Shown here: one piece after another, positions 43,750-55,945 of the stretch
Layout: the number at the start of each line of letters is the position of its first letter
Numbering within the stretch: the stretch's first letter is position 1
DNA from: Liriodendron chinense
Taxonomy: Eukaryota; Streptophyta; Magnoliopsida; Magnoliales; Magnoliaceae
Assembly (NCBI GenBank): GCA_003013855.2
Contig: ML058392.1
Location: forward strand, 2,521,529 to 2,585,528
Length of the DNA: 64,000 bases
Direction of reading: 5' to 3'
Translations under genes and position numbers: made by a program
The notes under the pieces: model-generated
Databases searched by the model: none
Told to the model about the DNA's origin: nothing
Seen by the model: the letters and a program-made list of their open reading frames with translations, nothing else

Positions 43750-45832
43750 TCAATCATCCTGATACATAGGATCGTTCAGAGTGATGGACATGTCCTCTGA
43801 ATCAAATTTCTCAATGAATGGTTTAAGGCGTTGTCCGTTCACTTTAAAACAATTACCATTTACTGCATTTTCTATCTTGACAACCCCAAGAGGAAAAACT
43901 TTTTTAACAATATACGGGCTGGTCCATCGAGATCTCAATTTTCTCAAAAAAAGATAAAGTCGGGAATTGTACAAGAGCACTTTCTGACCTTCATGGAAAG
44001 ATTTTCTGAAGATATGTTTATCATGAAAGGCCTTCATACAACTCTTATAAATCCTTGAGTTCTCGTAAGCATCGTTCTGGATCTCGTCAAGCTCATTCAA
44101 TTGGAGTTTGCGAAGCAAGCTAGCCTTGTCAATGTCAAAGTTCAATGCCTGAATTGCCTAATAGGCTTTGTGTTCAATTTTCATAGGCAAGTGACAAGCT
44201 TTCCCACAGACAAATCTATAGGGGGACATTCCAATAGGGGTCTTGTAAGAGATACGGTGAGCCCAAAGAGCATCGACTAATCTCAGCGGCCAATCTTTAC
44301 GATTCAGTCTCACCATCTTTTTTAAAATTTGTTTGATTTCTCGATTGGAAATTTCAGCTTGCCCACTTGTCTGTGGGTGGTATAGGATACTCACTTTGTG
44401 TCTAATGCCATATTTCTTCATTAAGGCTTCAAATGGCCTATTACAAAAGTGAGAACCACCATCATTTATGATGGCTCGAGGCGTTCCAAATCTAGAAAGT
44501 ATATTTTTTTTAGGAACTTTAAAACCATACGATGATCGTTAGTTCTACATGGAATAGCCTCTATCCACTTAGACACATAGTCTGCGGTAAGAAATATGTA
44601 GACATGTCCAAAAGATGAGGGGAATGGTCCCATAAAATCAATGCCCCAACAATCGAAGACTTCGAGATGTTGAATTGGGTTAAGGGGCATCATATTCCGA
44701 CGGGACAATCCTCCTAGCTTTTGACAGCGCTCGCATGCTTTGTAAAACTCATGGGTGTCTCTAAACAAAGTGGGCCAATAAAAGCCACATTGCAGAATTC
44801 TTACAGTGGTTTTCTTGAAGGAAAAATGACCACCACATGCTTGATTATGACAAAAGGAGATGACAGAATTTTGTTCATCATCAGGAACACATCTCTTAAT
44901 TATTTGATCTGGGTAATATTTAAAAAGTAATAATTCATCCTAGAAAAACCTGCACACCTCCCTTAAAAATTTTCGTTTATCTTGCGCAGTCCAATAAGTC
45001 GGCATCGCACCTGTGGAAAGATAATTTGCAATATCAGAGTACTACGATGGATGCATAGCAACAAAGAGTTGCTCATCAGGAAATGAGTCCTCAATAGGTG
45101 ACTCGTCAACGAAATCGGGTAGGACTAGGCGAGATAGATGATCCGCCTCCACATTCTCTACCCCCTTCTTATCTTTAATTTCTAAGTCGAATTCATGAAG
45201 GAGTAGGATCCATCTAAGTAAGCGGGGCTTAGCATCTTCTTAGAAAGAAGGTGTTTCAGTACTACATGATCCTAGTAGATTATGACTTTGGATCCTATTA
45301 AGTACGCCCTGAATTTGTCTAAAGCAAAAACAATGGTTAGGAGCTCCTTCTCGTAGGCGAGTAATTGACTTGGGCAAGATTCAAGGTCCTACTCGCATAG
45401 TAAAAAATGTAGGGCTTCTTGTCCTTTTTTGTCCTAACATCGCCCCAATAGCATAATCACTCACATCGCACATCAACTCAAAAGGAATGGACCAATTTGG
45501 TGGTTGCATGATAGGAGCGGTTGTCAACATGCCTTTTAGCTTGGAAAGAGCTAACTAACATTCGGAACTCCACTCGAATTGGTTATACTTTTTGGAGAAG
45601 GTTACATAAGGGCCGAGAAATATGGCTGAAATCCTTTATGAACCTTCTATAAAAAACCGGCACGTCCAAGGAAGGATTGGACATCGCGTATGTTTTTGGG
45701 TAGTGGTAGGTTGGAAATGATATCGATTTTGGCCTGGTCTACCTCTATACCATTGGACGAGATGACTATGTCCATGGAGTATCCCTCTTTGTACCATAAA
45801 ATGACACTTCTCCTAGTTTGAAACATGGTTCT
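43750..45832 (-). pseudogene. pol: pol of element B: end of RT, RNase H and integrase, degenerate
   Basis: Reading leftward, 45898-45647 gives the end of RT (SSNGIEVDQAKIDIISNLPL, VQSFLGRAGFL) and crosses into C's edge. RNase H at about 45600-45170 is broken by several stops. Integrase pieces are 44768-44466 (WGIDFMGPFPSSFGHVYI, DYVSKWIEAIPC), 44421-44158 (YHPQTSGQAEISNREIKQI) and 44145-43750 (RSRWTSPYIVKKVFPLGVV), ending near MYQDD. The three acidic integrase residues can still be placed, but the frames are separate. Confidence 0.85.
45828..45832. other. Target site duplication of element C, left copy (GTTCT)
   Basis: GTTCT precedes C at 45828-45832 and follows it at 56180-56184. Confidence 0.95.
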
Positions 45833-47422
45833 TGTTCGCTTCCCCAAGTGTAGGGTTGCAATGTAGTAATAAACTCGGTAAGACCGAGGTCGATCCACAG
45901 GGACTTATGTAGGATCTCACAAACTCATCCACAAGTGTCTATTGAAATCTACTAATCAGATTTTTATATGAAATTGATGTGAGCAACAGAAGTTTAATTA
46001 AATTGAAAGTAACTAATTATAAGAAGGCACTAGGGGTTCAGAGGATCCACTTGTAGCAATCCTTGATGTTCAATCCGCTGTGGTTTATTATTCTCTCAAC
46101 TAGAATCGACATTCCTGTCCATCTAATCGGATAATAGAGCTGTTAAACCAAACATTCTGTAATATGTAAGTTCTATGCATAAGATTCACTCAATGTAGGC
46201 CGAGCTGAGCATGCTCAATTGCATAGGTCATTCCCCTTTTCTATAGGTCCAGTTCTCAATCATAACCATCCTCAAGTCCTCTCACAAGAAAGGGCTAGAT
46301 TAGGATTTGAACTGGATTCAAATCACAAGCACAGTCCTTACATATTCCAGAAAATCAACTAAAATAGAACTTTGGCATGGAGTCCCTTTATGAAGAGCTT
46401 AGTACTAGAACGCACTTCGATTCCTCGGATCATACAGGTCTAGACCGTTGCAAATGAATTAAGAAGCTAAGTAATTCATCCAAACATCCATGAGTCATCA
46501 CAAGACTAAGAAAAATTACTTAAAAACTTGTATAAACTTCAAACCTTAGTTCATAATCATGAATTCTAAACTGAAAACCACTTAACTACGAATTAAAACA
46601 TCTTGGATTCACTACAAGCTTCACCTCTTAGCCCTAGCTAAGAGGTTTAGCTGCTCATGATCCAAGGAAACATGAAACAACTACAAAAAGCATGAAAACA
46701 GCAAAGCAAACCAAAAGGAGTTGTGAAACTCCAATCTCCACTTCCACAATCTCCAACCTCGCTTGAACCCTTCTAGGATGCCCTAGGAACAATCCCTAGG
46801 TGTCTTTTTATAGTCTGGAGGCTCCCCAACTTCGGAAGAATCTAGGAAGTGCGTAACACTTACGCAGCGCAGAGAAAATCGGACTTAACTTAGAAACTTT
46901 TAAGTCAGTACGCATGGCCGACCGGTCTGGACCGGTCGGTCTTTACTTGCAATGGTCCAGAGAGCACAGCCGATCGGTCATGACCGGTCGGACTGTATTG
47001 AGCTTGTTCCAGCAGCTATGCCCGACCGGTCATGACCGGTCGGGCCTCCTTCCTGTTCAATCCAACATCTATGGCCGACCGGTCTTGACCGGTCGGCGTG
47101 GCAGTCCATCTGTTTAGCATGCATGTGTGTGGCTGACCGGTCTTGACCGGTCAGCTTCCTTGGCCGACCGGTCAGCCGACCGGTCTGGCTTCTCTTTCTT
47201 CATTCTTTCTTTCTTTCTCTTCTCTCCTTGCTTGACTTTCTTTCATGCTTCATCCTATGGTCTTCAATACTTGTAAGGAGCCTCATTTAGCTTTTAAATG
47301 GTGAACTCTCCATCTTGTTCCTACAATCACACATCATATATTAAGTTGGTCCTTTAAACATGTATATCATGCATAATGAGTGATGAATTGGGGTTAGAAT
47401 ATGCACAATTATGAGCTCAACA
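45833..47422 (-). repeat. 3' LTR of element C
   Basis: Plus sense TGTTCGCTTCCCCAAGTG...TGAGCTCAACA, 1,590 bp. GACCGGTC palindromes lie at 46913-47190. A TATA box (TATAAAAAG, minus) is at 46804-46812. Confidence 0.95.
46913..47190. repeat. GACCGGTC palindrome cluster in C's 3' LTR
   Basis: Six paired sites at intervals of about 45-60 bp, several being two GACCGGTC half-sites around AT, TT or TG. A few carry C-to-T changes (for example CCGATCGGTC). Confidence 0.88.
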
Positions 47423-48566
47423 CACCCCCCAACCAGCATTTTGCTAGTCCCGAGAAAAACATGTGTGAAACTAATCCCATTCTTCAAAACTCAACTCTCT
47501 TTCAGAAACCATCCTTCTATTCATTCCAAGGTTCATAAGCTTAAGATTCAGAAACATTAGGCGACAGAGGTTGAAACCGTAAACCCTCAAAACATTATAA
47601 GCTTTCATATGAAATTCTCGCTGATTGGTTGATAAATAGAAGGACTTGAATAAATTCAACCTAGTGTGGGTAGTGAAAATTCATCTCACGAGTTTCTAGG
47701 ATTATCTTCTTCATAGATCAACTAGATTATAGAACTCAAGGTACATAGAGCCTCATCAAGCCAATGACAGGAATTTGCCTTACCATCCTTCCGACGACTT
47801 TCACACTACGTCCCATTTCCGGCTTTGGTTACGAGTAGACCATCCCCCGGTTGGTAGTAGGTAGCCCTAATCGAAATTTTCCACCGTTTTTTTTTTTTCA
47901 CATTCCCAATTTCATCCTTCCTTTTCCTTTTTCTTTTTAAATTAGATAGGATTTTTAAAAATTCATATCTTTCATTATTTTCCCATAGACAAGGATGGAC
48001 AAAGTACCCCGGCCTGATTTCTCAATACCTTAATTCAAAGTCTAGCTAATCCATAAATCACATAATCCCTTCAACTCATGAAAATCGTGTAATGTGAACT
48101 AGGTGTAAATGTGTTCAGATTTTCTATCAATCACAAAATAGGGGAGTTCACATATAAAAACCATTATGCTATGAGGAATTCCAGACATCCAGCCCTATAC
48201 ACTTCATATCTCCTCCTCTTATGCTCATATCAACTTGAGTGCATAGAACCGGTGTTTTCTAAAAGAGCTTCGAATTTTTGAAAAATCGAAAAAATTTCCA
48301 CATATAATTGCTTGAAATGTTGCAAAACGCTGGATTCATCCAAGTGATCCTACACCCACCAACCAAATCTTGCATTGTCCTCAATGTAAAAGATGTGCAA
48401 TGAGCAAAACATGAGAGCAATTTGAAAATACAAGGGAGTGAGGAATGATAGTACCTGAGAGAGTGAAAAGTGGAAATCTTCCTCCTCCTAACAAACCTAT
48501 GAAAATGAAAACAAAAGCAGCAAAACCCTAATCCTAACTACTCTATACCTCCGTCAGACTAGGAGA
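47423..48566. other. Polypurine tract and 3' non-coding region of element C
   Basis: In the minus sense GGTTGGGGGGTG touches the LTR and is the polypurine tract. The rest has no ORF of note. An envelope-like gene, present in some Athila elements, is missing. Confidence 0.75.
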
Positions 48567-48914
48567 TCAATCATCCTGATACACAGGATCATTCAGGGGT
48601 ATGGACATACCTTCTGAAGGAAATTTCTCAAAGAACGGCTTTAATCGCTGCCCATTTGCCTTAAAAATGTTGCCGTTCCTTGGATTCAACAGCTCGACAG
48701 TCCCGTACGGATAGACAGTTTGCACAATGTAGGGACCGGTCCACCGAGATCTCAATTTTCCCGAAAATAGATGTAAGCGAGAATTATACATGAGGACTTT
48801 TTGATTGATCGTGAATGTCCTTGCGAAGAATATTCTTATCATGAAATATCTTCGTCTTGTCCTTGTAAATTCTCGCATTCTCATAAGCTTCATTCCGAAT
48901 TTCTGCAAGTTCAT
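48567..48914 (-). pseudogene. pol: Integrase C-terminal end of element C, frameshifted from pol
   Basis: This 115-aa frame continues the integrase after a small indel at about 48800-48830. It shows LMYNSRLHLFSGKLRSRWTG, then PYIVQTVYPYGTVELLNP, and ends NDPVYQDD. This is the usual Athila C-terminal domain that follows the catalytic core. It overlaps the main pol frame in another reading frame. Confidence 0.85.
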
Positions 48915-51213
48915 TCAATTGTAGTTTGCGTAACGAGCTTGCCCTGTCAGAATTGAAATTCATCTTCTTAATAGCCCAATATGCCTTATGTTCCAACTCC
49001 ACAGGCAAGTGACAAGCCTTCCCATAGACAAGTCTATAGGGAGACATTCCAATAGGGGTTTTAAACGCTGTACGGTAAGCCCAAAGTGCATCGGTAAGCC
49101 GAAGCGACCAATCCTTGCGATCGGGGATCACCGTTTTCTCTAAAATGTATTTAATCTCCCTATTGGATATCTCAGCTTGTCCACTAGTTTGTGGGTGATA
49201 GGGAGTGCTCACTTTATGTGTTACGCCATATTTCTTCATTAAGGCTTCAAAAGGGCGATTGCAAAAGTGAGACCCTCCATCACTTATGATGACTCGAGGC
49301 GTTCCAAACCGGGAAAGAATATTTTCTTTTAAAAATCGAATGACTGTTTTATGGTCATTATTCCGGCAAGGGATGGCCTCGACCCATTTGGAAACATAAT
49401 CAACGGCAAGCAAGATGTATAAGTTTCCAAAAGAAGATGGGAATGGGCCCATGAAATCGATGCCCCAACAATAAAAAATTTCGATTATTAAAATGGGATT
49501 GAGTGGCATCATATTTCTACGGGAGATTCCTCCTAATTTCTGACAAGGTTCACATGTTTTGCAAAACTCATGTGTGTCTTTGAACATGGTGGGCCAATAA
49601 AATCCACATTGCAGAATTTTCGATGTGGTCTTTTTAGCCAAAAAGTGGCCACCACATGCTTGAGCATGACAGAAGGAGATGATACTTTGTTGCTCATCAT
49701 CTGGGACACATCTCCTTATGATTTGATCGGGACAATACTTGAATAAGTATGGGTCGTCCCATAGGAATTTCCGCACCTCCGTGAATAATCTATCCTTATC
49801 TTGCTTTTTCCAATATGTAGGAATTGTACCTGTAGCAAGATAGTTAGCAATGTCCGCATACCATGGCAATTGGGAAACAGCAAAAAGTTGTTCATCAGGG
49901 AACATGTCATTGATTGCCGTCGTTTCAGGGGAATCAGTGAGGACAAGTTGAGAGAGGTGGTCAGCTACTACATTCTCTACTCCTTTCTTATCACGTATTT
50001 CTATGTCGAATTCTTGGAGTAGAAGGATCCATCTTAATAACCGTGGTTTAGCATCCTTCTTAGAGAGAAGATACTTAAGCGTGGCATGGTCAGTGAATAT
50101 AATGATCTTAGATCCAATCAAGTAGGATCTAAACTTCACCAAGGCAAAAACTACGGCTAAAAGTTCCTTTTCAGTAGTGGTGTAGTTTGCCTGGGCTGAG
50201 TTTAGGGTTCTACTTGCATAGTAGATGACACATGGCTTTTTATCTTTTCTTTGGCCTAACACGGCCCCAATAGCATAGTCGCTAGCATCGCACATAATCT
50301 CAAAAGGAAGGCTCCAATCGGGTGGTTGCATTATTGGGGCACATGTCAACATACCTTTAAGGGTGGTAAAGGCCTTTTGACATTCTTCATTCCACTCAAA
50401 TGAATTTTCCTTTTGAAGTAGGTTACATAAAGGGCGAGAGAGTGAACTGAAATCCTTTATGAACCTTCTGTAAAATCCTGCGTGTCCTAAAAAGGACCGT
50501 ATATCTCGTATGCTGTTGGGTGGTGGAAGGTTAGAGATAAGATCAATTTTCGCCTTGTCCACCTCAATTCCATTTTGTGAAACGATGTGACCAAGTACAA
50601 TTCCTTTTTGAACCATGAAGTGACACTTTTCCCAATTGAGCACAAGGTTCTTCTCTTCACATCTTTTCAGCACAGATTTCAAGTGCTCAAGGCACTCATC
50701 AAAGCTACAACCAAATACAGAAAAATCATCCATGAAGACTTCGAGGATGGTCCCCACCATGTCAGAAAAGATGCTCATCATACAACGTTGAAAGGTGGCA
50801 GGGGCATTACATAGTCCAAACGGCATCCGTCGATAGGGGAAAGTGCCGAAAGGACATGTGAATGTAGTCTTTTCTTGGTCTTCATGGGCAATTTCTATTT
50901 GGTTGTACCCTGAATAGCCATCAAGGAAGCAAAAGTGGGAATGACCCGCCAACCGTTCTAAAATCTGATCAACAAACGGTAGGGGGAAGTGGTCTTTCCT
51001 TGTGACAGTGTTTAGCTTCCTGTAGTCAATGCACATTCTCCAACCGGTAGTGACTCTAGTTGGCACGAGTTCGTTATTGGCATTGGCTACGATGGTTATT
51101 CCGGATTTCTTAGGCACCACTTGAGTTGGGCTCACCCATTGGCTATCAGATATTGGGTAAATGATACCTACATCCAATAGTTTCACCACTTCGGCCTTAA
51201 CCACATCCTTCAT
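48784..51213 (-). CDS. pol: Athila Pol of element C: reverse transcriptase, RNase H, integrase (809-aa frame)
   Basis: The domains are in order. Reverse transcriptase copies the element RNA: YRKLNTVTRKDHFPLPF, FLDGYSGYNQI with D98, RRMPFGLCNAPATF, and FMDD at 160-163. RNase H removes the RNA strand: CDASD with D309, TTTEKELLAVV with E348, FTDHATLKYLL with D375. Integrase inserts the DNA: zinc-binding H516, H523, C551, C554, then D586 (WGIDFMGP), D645 (ISDGGSHF) and E681 (GQAEISNREIK), giving a D-x35-E spacing. All catalytic residues are present. The Met used is only the first after a nonsense codon at 51232-51234, so the natural protein would begin further upstream in the gag-pol polyprotein. 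The 3' end is frameshifted near 48800. Confidence 0.93.
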   Translation of the reverse strand: MKDVVKAEVVKLLDVGIIYPISDSQWVSPTQVVPKKSGITIVANANNELVPTRVTTGWRMCIDYRKLNTVTRKDHFPLPFVDQILERLAGHSHFCFLDGYSGYNQIEIAHEDQEKTTFTCPFGTFPYRRMPFGLCNAPATFQRCMMSIFSDMVGTILEVFMDDFSVFGCSFDECLEHLKSVLKRCEEKNLVLNWEKCHFMVQKGIVLGHIVSQNGIEVDKAKIDLISNLPPPNSIRDIRSFLGHAGFYRRFIKDFSSLSRPLCNLLQKENSFEWNEECQKAFTTLKGMLTCAPIMQPPDWSLPFEIMCDASDYAIGAVLGQRKDKKPCVIYYASRTLNSAQANYTTTEKELLAVVFALVKFRSYLIGSKIIIFTDHATLKYLLSKKDAKPRLLRWILLLQEFDIEIRDKKGVENVVADHLSQLVLTDSPETTAINDMFPDEQLFAVSQLPWYADIANYLATGTIPTYWKKQDKDRLFTEVRKFLWDDPYLFKYCPDQIIRRCVPDDEQQSIISFCHAQACGGHFLAKKTTSKILQCGFYWPTMFKDTHEFCKTCEPCQKLGGISRRNMMPLNPILIIEIFYCWGIDFMGPFPSSFGNLYILLAVDYVSKWVEAIPCRNNDHKTVIRFLKENILSRFGTPRVIISDGGSHFCNRPFEALMKKYGVTHKVSTPYHPQTSGQAEISNREIKYILEKTVIPDRKDWSLRLTDALWAYRTAFKTPIGMSPYRLVYGKACHLPVELEHKAYWAIKKMNFNSDRASSLRKLQLNELAEIRNEAYENARIYKDKTKIFHDKNILRKDIHDQSKSPHV

Positions 51214-51231
51214 GTTTGGATTTAGTCGTCT

Positions 51232-51786
51232 TTATGGTTGCCTGGATGTCTTTGCATTTTCCTCAAGGTGTATGCGGTGAGTACAAATCAGTGGGTCTAT
51301 GCCTTTGAGATCCGCAATTGACCATCCAATGGCACTCTTGTGCTCTAATAGAGTGGCTATTAGCCTACTCTCCTGTTCCTTATCCAAGTGGGAAGAAATC
51401 ACCACTGGATATGTCTCATCTCGACCTAAATAAACATATTTTAGCTCACTTGGCAATGGTTTTAGGTCGAGTGTAGGTGCCTTGATGTTAGATGGGAGAG
51501 CCTTGTTTTCATTTATAGGCAAAGGTTCAATTGGGGCCTTCCATCTTTTATTGTCAAGTACTGGCATCATCTCTAGAATGGCATCCATCTCTTGTATTGT
51601 GTAATCATTTGTCTCATGAGAATGGGCCATACATGCCTCCAAAGGGTTGGAAAATAGTGATAAGGGGACTGTATCCTCCACGAATGATTCGATCATGTTT
51701 AATTCGTGGACATCATCATCAACTTCCCGTGGTTGTTTGCATAACTCAAATATGTTAAGCTCAAGGGTCATATTTCCAAAGGACAT
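51232..51786 (-). pseudogene. pol: Protease-RT linker of element C (184-aa frame)
   Basis: It joins protease to RT in the polyprotein: MSFGNMTLELNIFELCKQP, then LDLKPLPSELKYVYLG and IGWSIADLKGIDPLICTHRI. It ends at a TAA (51232-51234) where related copies have a CAA glutamine codon, a likely C-to-T change. Its upstream end is separated from gag-protease by a one-base insertion near 51820. Confidence 0.88.
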
Positions 51787-51802
51787 TTGTACAAGTCCAT
51801 TT

Positions 51803-53530
51803 CTACAATTGATAATGGCAGTTTGAGGTAGCTAGAAACGGTCGTCCAAGTATGACGGGAATTTGAGTACCGGTGCCTATCACGGGATGTGTGTCCAAGA
51901 CAATAAAATCTACTGGGTAGTAGAATTTATCAACTTGGACTAGAACATCCTCTATCATTCCTCTCGGTATTCGGATGGATCTATCAGTAAGTTGGAGTGT
52001 GGTTTTAGTGGGTTTCAATTCACCAAACCCAAGTTGTTCATAGACCGAGTATGGAATGAGATTCACACTTGCCCCCAAGTCGAGTAGAGCCTGTTTAATC
52101 TGGTAGTCTCCTATGATGCATGAGATGGTTGGACTACCTGGATCCTTGTATTTTTGGGGCACCTCTTGTTTGATGATGACGCTCAAATTCTCAGCCAAAA
52201 GAACTTTGTTGTGAACGTTATGTTTCCTTTTGACTGTACACAATTCCTTTAGAAATTTGGCATAAGATGGTATTTGTTTTATTGCATCCAACAGCGGGAT
52301 GTTGATCTTCACCTGCTTGAAAACTTCCAGAATCTCCAGATTTTTATCTAAAGGTTTAGGTGAAATCAACCTTTGTGGAAATGGGGCAACCGGCTTGTAT
52401 TGTCTTTCCGGTTCTTTCTCTTGTGGAGTATTGTTTGGGTTATCATCCTCTTTGAGAATTTCCGGATCCTTAAGCTTTGGAGCCTTCACCGGATTAGATT
52501 TGTCAATTTCTTTCCCACTTCTCAACGTGGTGATAGCTTGAACATGTTCCATATGGTGAGAGGATGAGCTTGCATCTTGTATCTCATACTGGGTCCTTGG
52601 GTTAGGAAGAGTTTGAGCAGGAAGTGTGCCCTTCTCTCTACCACTAAGGTGAGCTTCAACTCTAGCTAGAGATGTTTTCAATTCATTAATAGCTTGGTTT
52701 GAATTTTGATTGAATTTCAATTGCTCTTGCATGAACCCATCTATTTTTAGAGAATTTGTCTTGTTATACTCATTCTGGACCGATACGAGTGCACCCAACA
52801 TCTCTTCTAGTGATACTTTTCGAGTGTTGTTTGCATTTGCAGTGGGTCCATTCCTCCAACTAAAGTTGGGATGGTTCTTCCAATTAGGATTAAACGTGTT
52901 TGAGTTTGGAGCACCATATTGCTGTTGATAACTGTTTATGGCATTTGTTTGTTCTTGTAAGATGCCTTGGACTGCTGAAATTGTGGGACAATCTGGTGTA
53001 GCATGTTGATTTCCAGCACAAATTCCACAAACAGTTTCAACGTCAGTGGAGTTGATTGTTTCTCCTTTCCTTAATTCCATGGCTTCGACCTTTCTTGTGA
53101 GGCTAGCCAACCGTGCACTTATGCTATCTTCTTCTGATAAGACATACATTCCTCCATTTTCCTTTTGTTGGCCAGTCTTGGAACTTGTTGGTTTAGATGT
53201 GTCCCAAGACTGTGCACTCTCAGCCAATTCTTCTAAATAATCCCATGCTTCATCACCTTCCTTATTCATGAACTCTCCATTACACATCATCTCTACAAAT
53301 TGGCGCATGGATGAAGTCAGTCCTTCATAGAAAAAACTTATAATCCGCCAAATTTCATAGCCATGATGTGGGCATGCGTTTAATAGGTCCTTAAACCTCT
53401 CCCAACATTGGGAAAAAGTTTCATCTTCCTTTTGGGCAAAGTTCATGATAAGGCGCTTAAGCATGTTCGTTTTGTGAGTAGGGAAGAATTTTTTTAATAA
53501 ATTCTCTGTGCATATCAGTCCATGAACCAA
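51803..53530 (-). pseudogene. gag-pro: Gag C-terminal part and protease of element C (575-aa frame)
   Basis: The frame covers the second half of the gag core (LKRLIMNFAQKEDETFSQCW, MRQFVEMMCNGEF), a CCHC knuckle at C168-x2-C171-x4-H176-x4-C181, a long linker with N-rich repeats, and the aspartic protease with DLGA at 484-487. Athila proteases as I recall them use DLGA in place of DTGA or DSGA, so this need not be a lesion. It ends LATSN then out of frame, because of a one-base insertion near 51820. The N-terminal half of gag is in another frame. Confidence 0.92.
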
Positions 53531-54017
53531 TTGATCTTGGCCTCAATGCATAAAGCCAACCCTTAGCTTTATCCTTAAGAGTGAAAGGGAAAAATTTAAG
53601 TCTTACTACATCTTCAGTCACATTTGCAAAGTGCATGGTGGTGATTACCTCATCAAACTCCCTAAGGTGTTGATAGGCACTTTCACTGTCTAAACCATGG
53701 AATTTAGGGAGAAGATTGATCACTCCTGGTTTCAAATCCACATTCCCTGCATTTTGTGGAAAAATTATGCATGAGGGAGTGCTCGTTCTTGCAGGTTACA
53801 AAAAATCACGTAAAGTCCTTGGTCGGGGAACATCCTCAACCACATTCTCCCCTGTTTCAGTTTGATTTTGGATCGGGTTAGGTTGATTTGCAGCCATATT
53901 TTCAGATAAAATTGGAGAGTCTATATGTCTCCTAGCACGTGGCTCTCTATCAATTCCTTCTACTATCCCCCCTTCACTTATGAGTCGGTTATTGGAATCC
54001 CGAGCCCAATGTGGCAT
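53457..54017 (-). pseudogene. gag: Gag N-terminal part of element C
   Basis: The start at 54017 (MPHWARDSNN) matches the WERD-type starts of A and B gag. An in-frame TAA at 53796-53798 replaces a glutamine codon in the conserved phrase LRDYLQPA. After it the frame continues to about 53457 with KPGVINLLPKFHGLDSESAY and LKDKAKGWLYALRPRSIGSW. A change in a T run near 53490 then shifts the frame into the next gag part. Confidence 0.9.
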
Positions 54018-54564
54018 ACAAAACCAAAAATAAGAAACAAAAAGAAAGAAGAATTCTTCTTCCCTTTTCTTTACTCTTCTCTAAAACCGAAGCATAAGGT
54101 GTCTTGCAATGGCTAAGCCAGAAGCAAGGATAGAGACCGATTTCTCCTGGTCAATAAGAGTTCAGAGAACTCCCCACCCACTCTTTGAATCTTTTGAGAA
54201 AAAGTGTAGAAAAAGGAGAAAGAGGAGTAGAGATGAGAAAAGAAATCTCTGAGCACAAGGTGATCCAAGGCGGCAGAGCCGACCAATAGGAATCCAGGTG
54301 GCAAAAAGGCCGACCTTTCAGAGATCCAAAAGGAATCTCCACCCACTCTACAAGAGATGAATAAAATAGGAATGAATAGGAGAAGGAGAAGAGTAAGGTT
54401 TGAGAAGGATAGAACCTGATTCGCACTTGAAATCCTTGAATCTTCTTCAGCTTCCTAGAAATCCCTGAAAAAAAATCAAATAAACAAACTAAGTTAGTCT
54501 AAAAATCTAAAAAAAAAATCCTAAATAGATACTAATTTCAGAAATTTGTGAAAACCGTCAAAAG
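54018..54564. other. 5' leader of element C
   Basis: Non-coding sequence between primer site and gag start, with purine-rich stretches near 54030-54070 and 54200-54240. No gene is seen. Confidence 0.6.
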
Positions 54565-54583
54565 TTCCCCGGCAACGGCGCCA
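54565..54583 (-). other. Primer binding site of element C
   Basis: In the minus sense TGGCGCCGTTGCCGGGGAA, the standard Athila site usually assigned to tRNA-Asp, six bases after the 5' LTR. Confidence 0.93.
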
Positions 54584-55560
54584 AAAACTTGTTCGCTTCC
54601 CCAAGTGTAGGGTTGCAATGTAGTAATAAACTCGGTAAGACCGAGGTCGATCCACAAGGACTTATGTAGGATCTCACAAACTCATCCACAAGTGTCTATT
54701 GAAATCTACTAATCAGATTTTTATATGAAATTGATGTGAGCAACAGAAGTTTAATTAAATTGAAAGTAACTAATTATAAGAAGGCACTAGGGGTTCAGAG
54801 GATCCACTTGTAGCAATCCTTGATGTTCAATTCGCTGTGGTTTCTTATTCTCTCAACTAGAATCGACATTCCTGTCCATCTAATCGGATAATAGAGCTGT
54901 TAAACCAAACATTCTGTAATATGTAAGTTCTATGCATAAGATTCACTCAATGTAGGCCGAGCTGAGCATGCTCAATTGCATAGGTCATTCCCCTTTTCTA
55001 TAGGTCCAGTTCTCAATCATAACCATCCTCAAGTCCTCTCACAAGACAAGGCTAGATTAGGATTTGAACTGGATTCAAATCACAAGCACAGTCCTTACAT
55101 ATTCCAGAAAATCAACTAAAATAGAACTTTGGCATGGAGTCCCTTTATGAAGAGCTTAGTACTAGAGCGCACTCCGATTCCTCGGATCATACAGGTCTAG
55201 ACCGTTGCAAACGAATTAAGAAGCTAAGTAATTCATCCAAACATCCATGAGTCATCACAAGACTAAGAAAAATTACTTAAAAACTTGTATAAACTTCAAA
55301 CCTTAGTTCATAATCATGAATTCTAAACTGAAAACCACTTAACTACGAATTAAAACATCTTGGATTCACTACAAGCTTCACCTCTTAGCCCTAGCTAAGA
55401 GGTTTAGCTGCTCATGATCCAAGGAAACATGAAACAACTACAAAAAGCATGAAAACAGCAAAGCAAACCAAAAGGAGTTGTGAAACTCCAATCTTCACTT
55501 CCACAGTCTCCAACCTCGCTTGAACCCTTCTAGGATGCCCTAGGAACAATCCCTAGGTGT

Positions 55561-55569
55561 CTTTTTATA
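55561..55569 (-). promoter_or_regulatory. TATA box of C's 5' LTR
   Basis: TATAAAAAG in the minus sense, in the context GACTATAAAAAGACACCTAG. The palindrome cluster begins about 100 bp upstream. Confidence 0.6.
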
Positions 55570-55669
55570 GTCTGGAGGCTCCCCAACTTCGGAAGAATCG
55601 AGAAAGTGCGTAACACTTACGCAGCGCAGAGAAAATCGGACTTAACTTAGAAACTTCTAAGTCAGTACG

Positions 55670-55945
55670 CATGGCCGACCGGTCTGGACCGGTCGGTCTT
55701 TACTTGCAATGGTCCAGAGAGCACAGCCGACCGGTCATGACCGGTCGGACTGTATTGAGCTTGTTCCAGCAGCTATGCCCGACCGGTCATGACCGGTCGG
55801 GCCTCCTTCCTGTTCAATCCAACATCTATGGCCGACCGGTCTTGACCGGTCGGCGTGGCAGTCCATCTGTTTAGCATGCATGTGTGTGGCTGACCGGTCT
55901 TGACCGGTCAGCTTCCTTGGCCGACCGGTTAGCCGACCGGTCTGG
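55670..55945. repeat. GACCGGTC palindrome cluster in C's 5' LTR
   Basis: Matches 46913-47190 with a few base changes. Six paired sites. Confidence 0.88.

Noticed and set aside
47423..48566. Possible envelope-like gene of Athila elements
   Set aside because: No frame of useful length on the element's strand, and the region is AT-rich with short conserved non-coding strings only. The same holds for B (42590-43749).
52040..52090. DLGA in place of DTGA/DSGA in the Athila protease taken as a lethal mutation
   Set aside because: The same DLGA occurs in A, B and C and is typical of Athila as I recall it, so it is a family feature.
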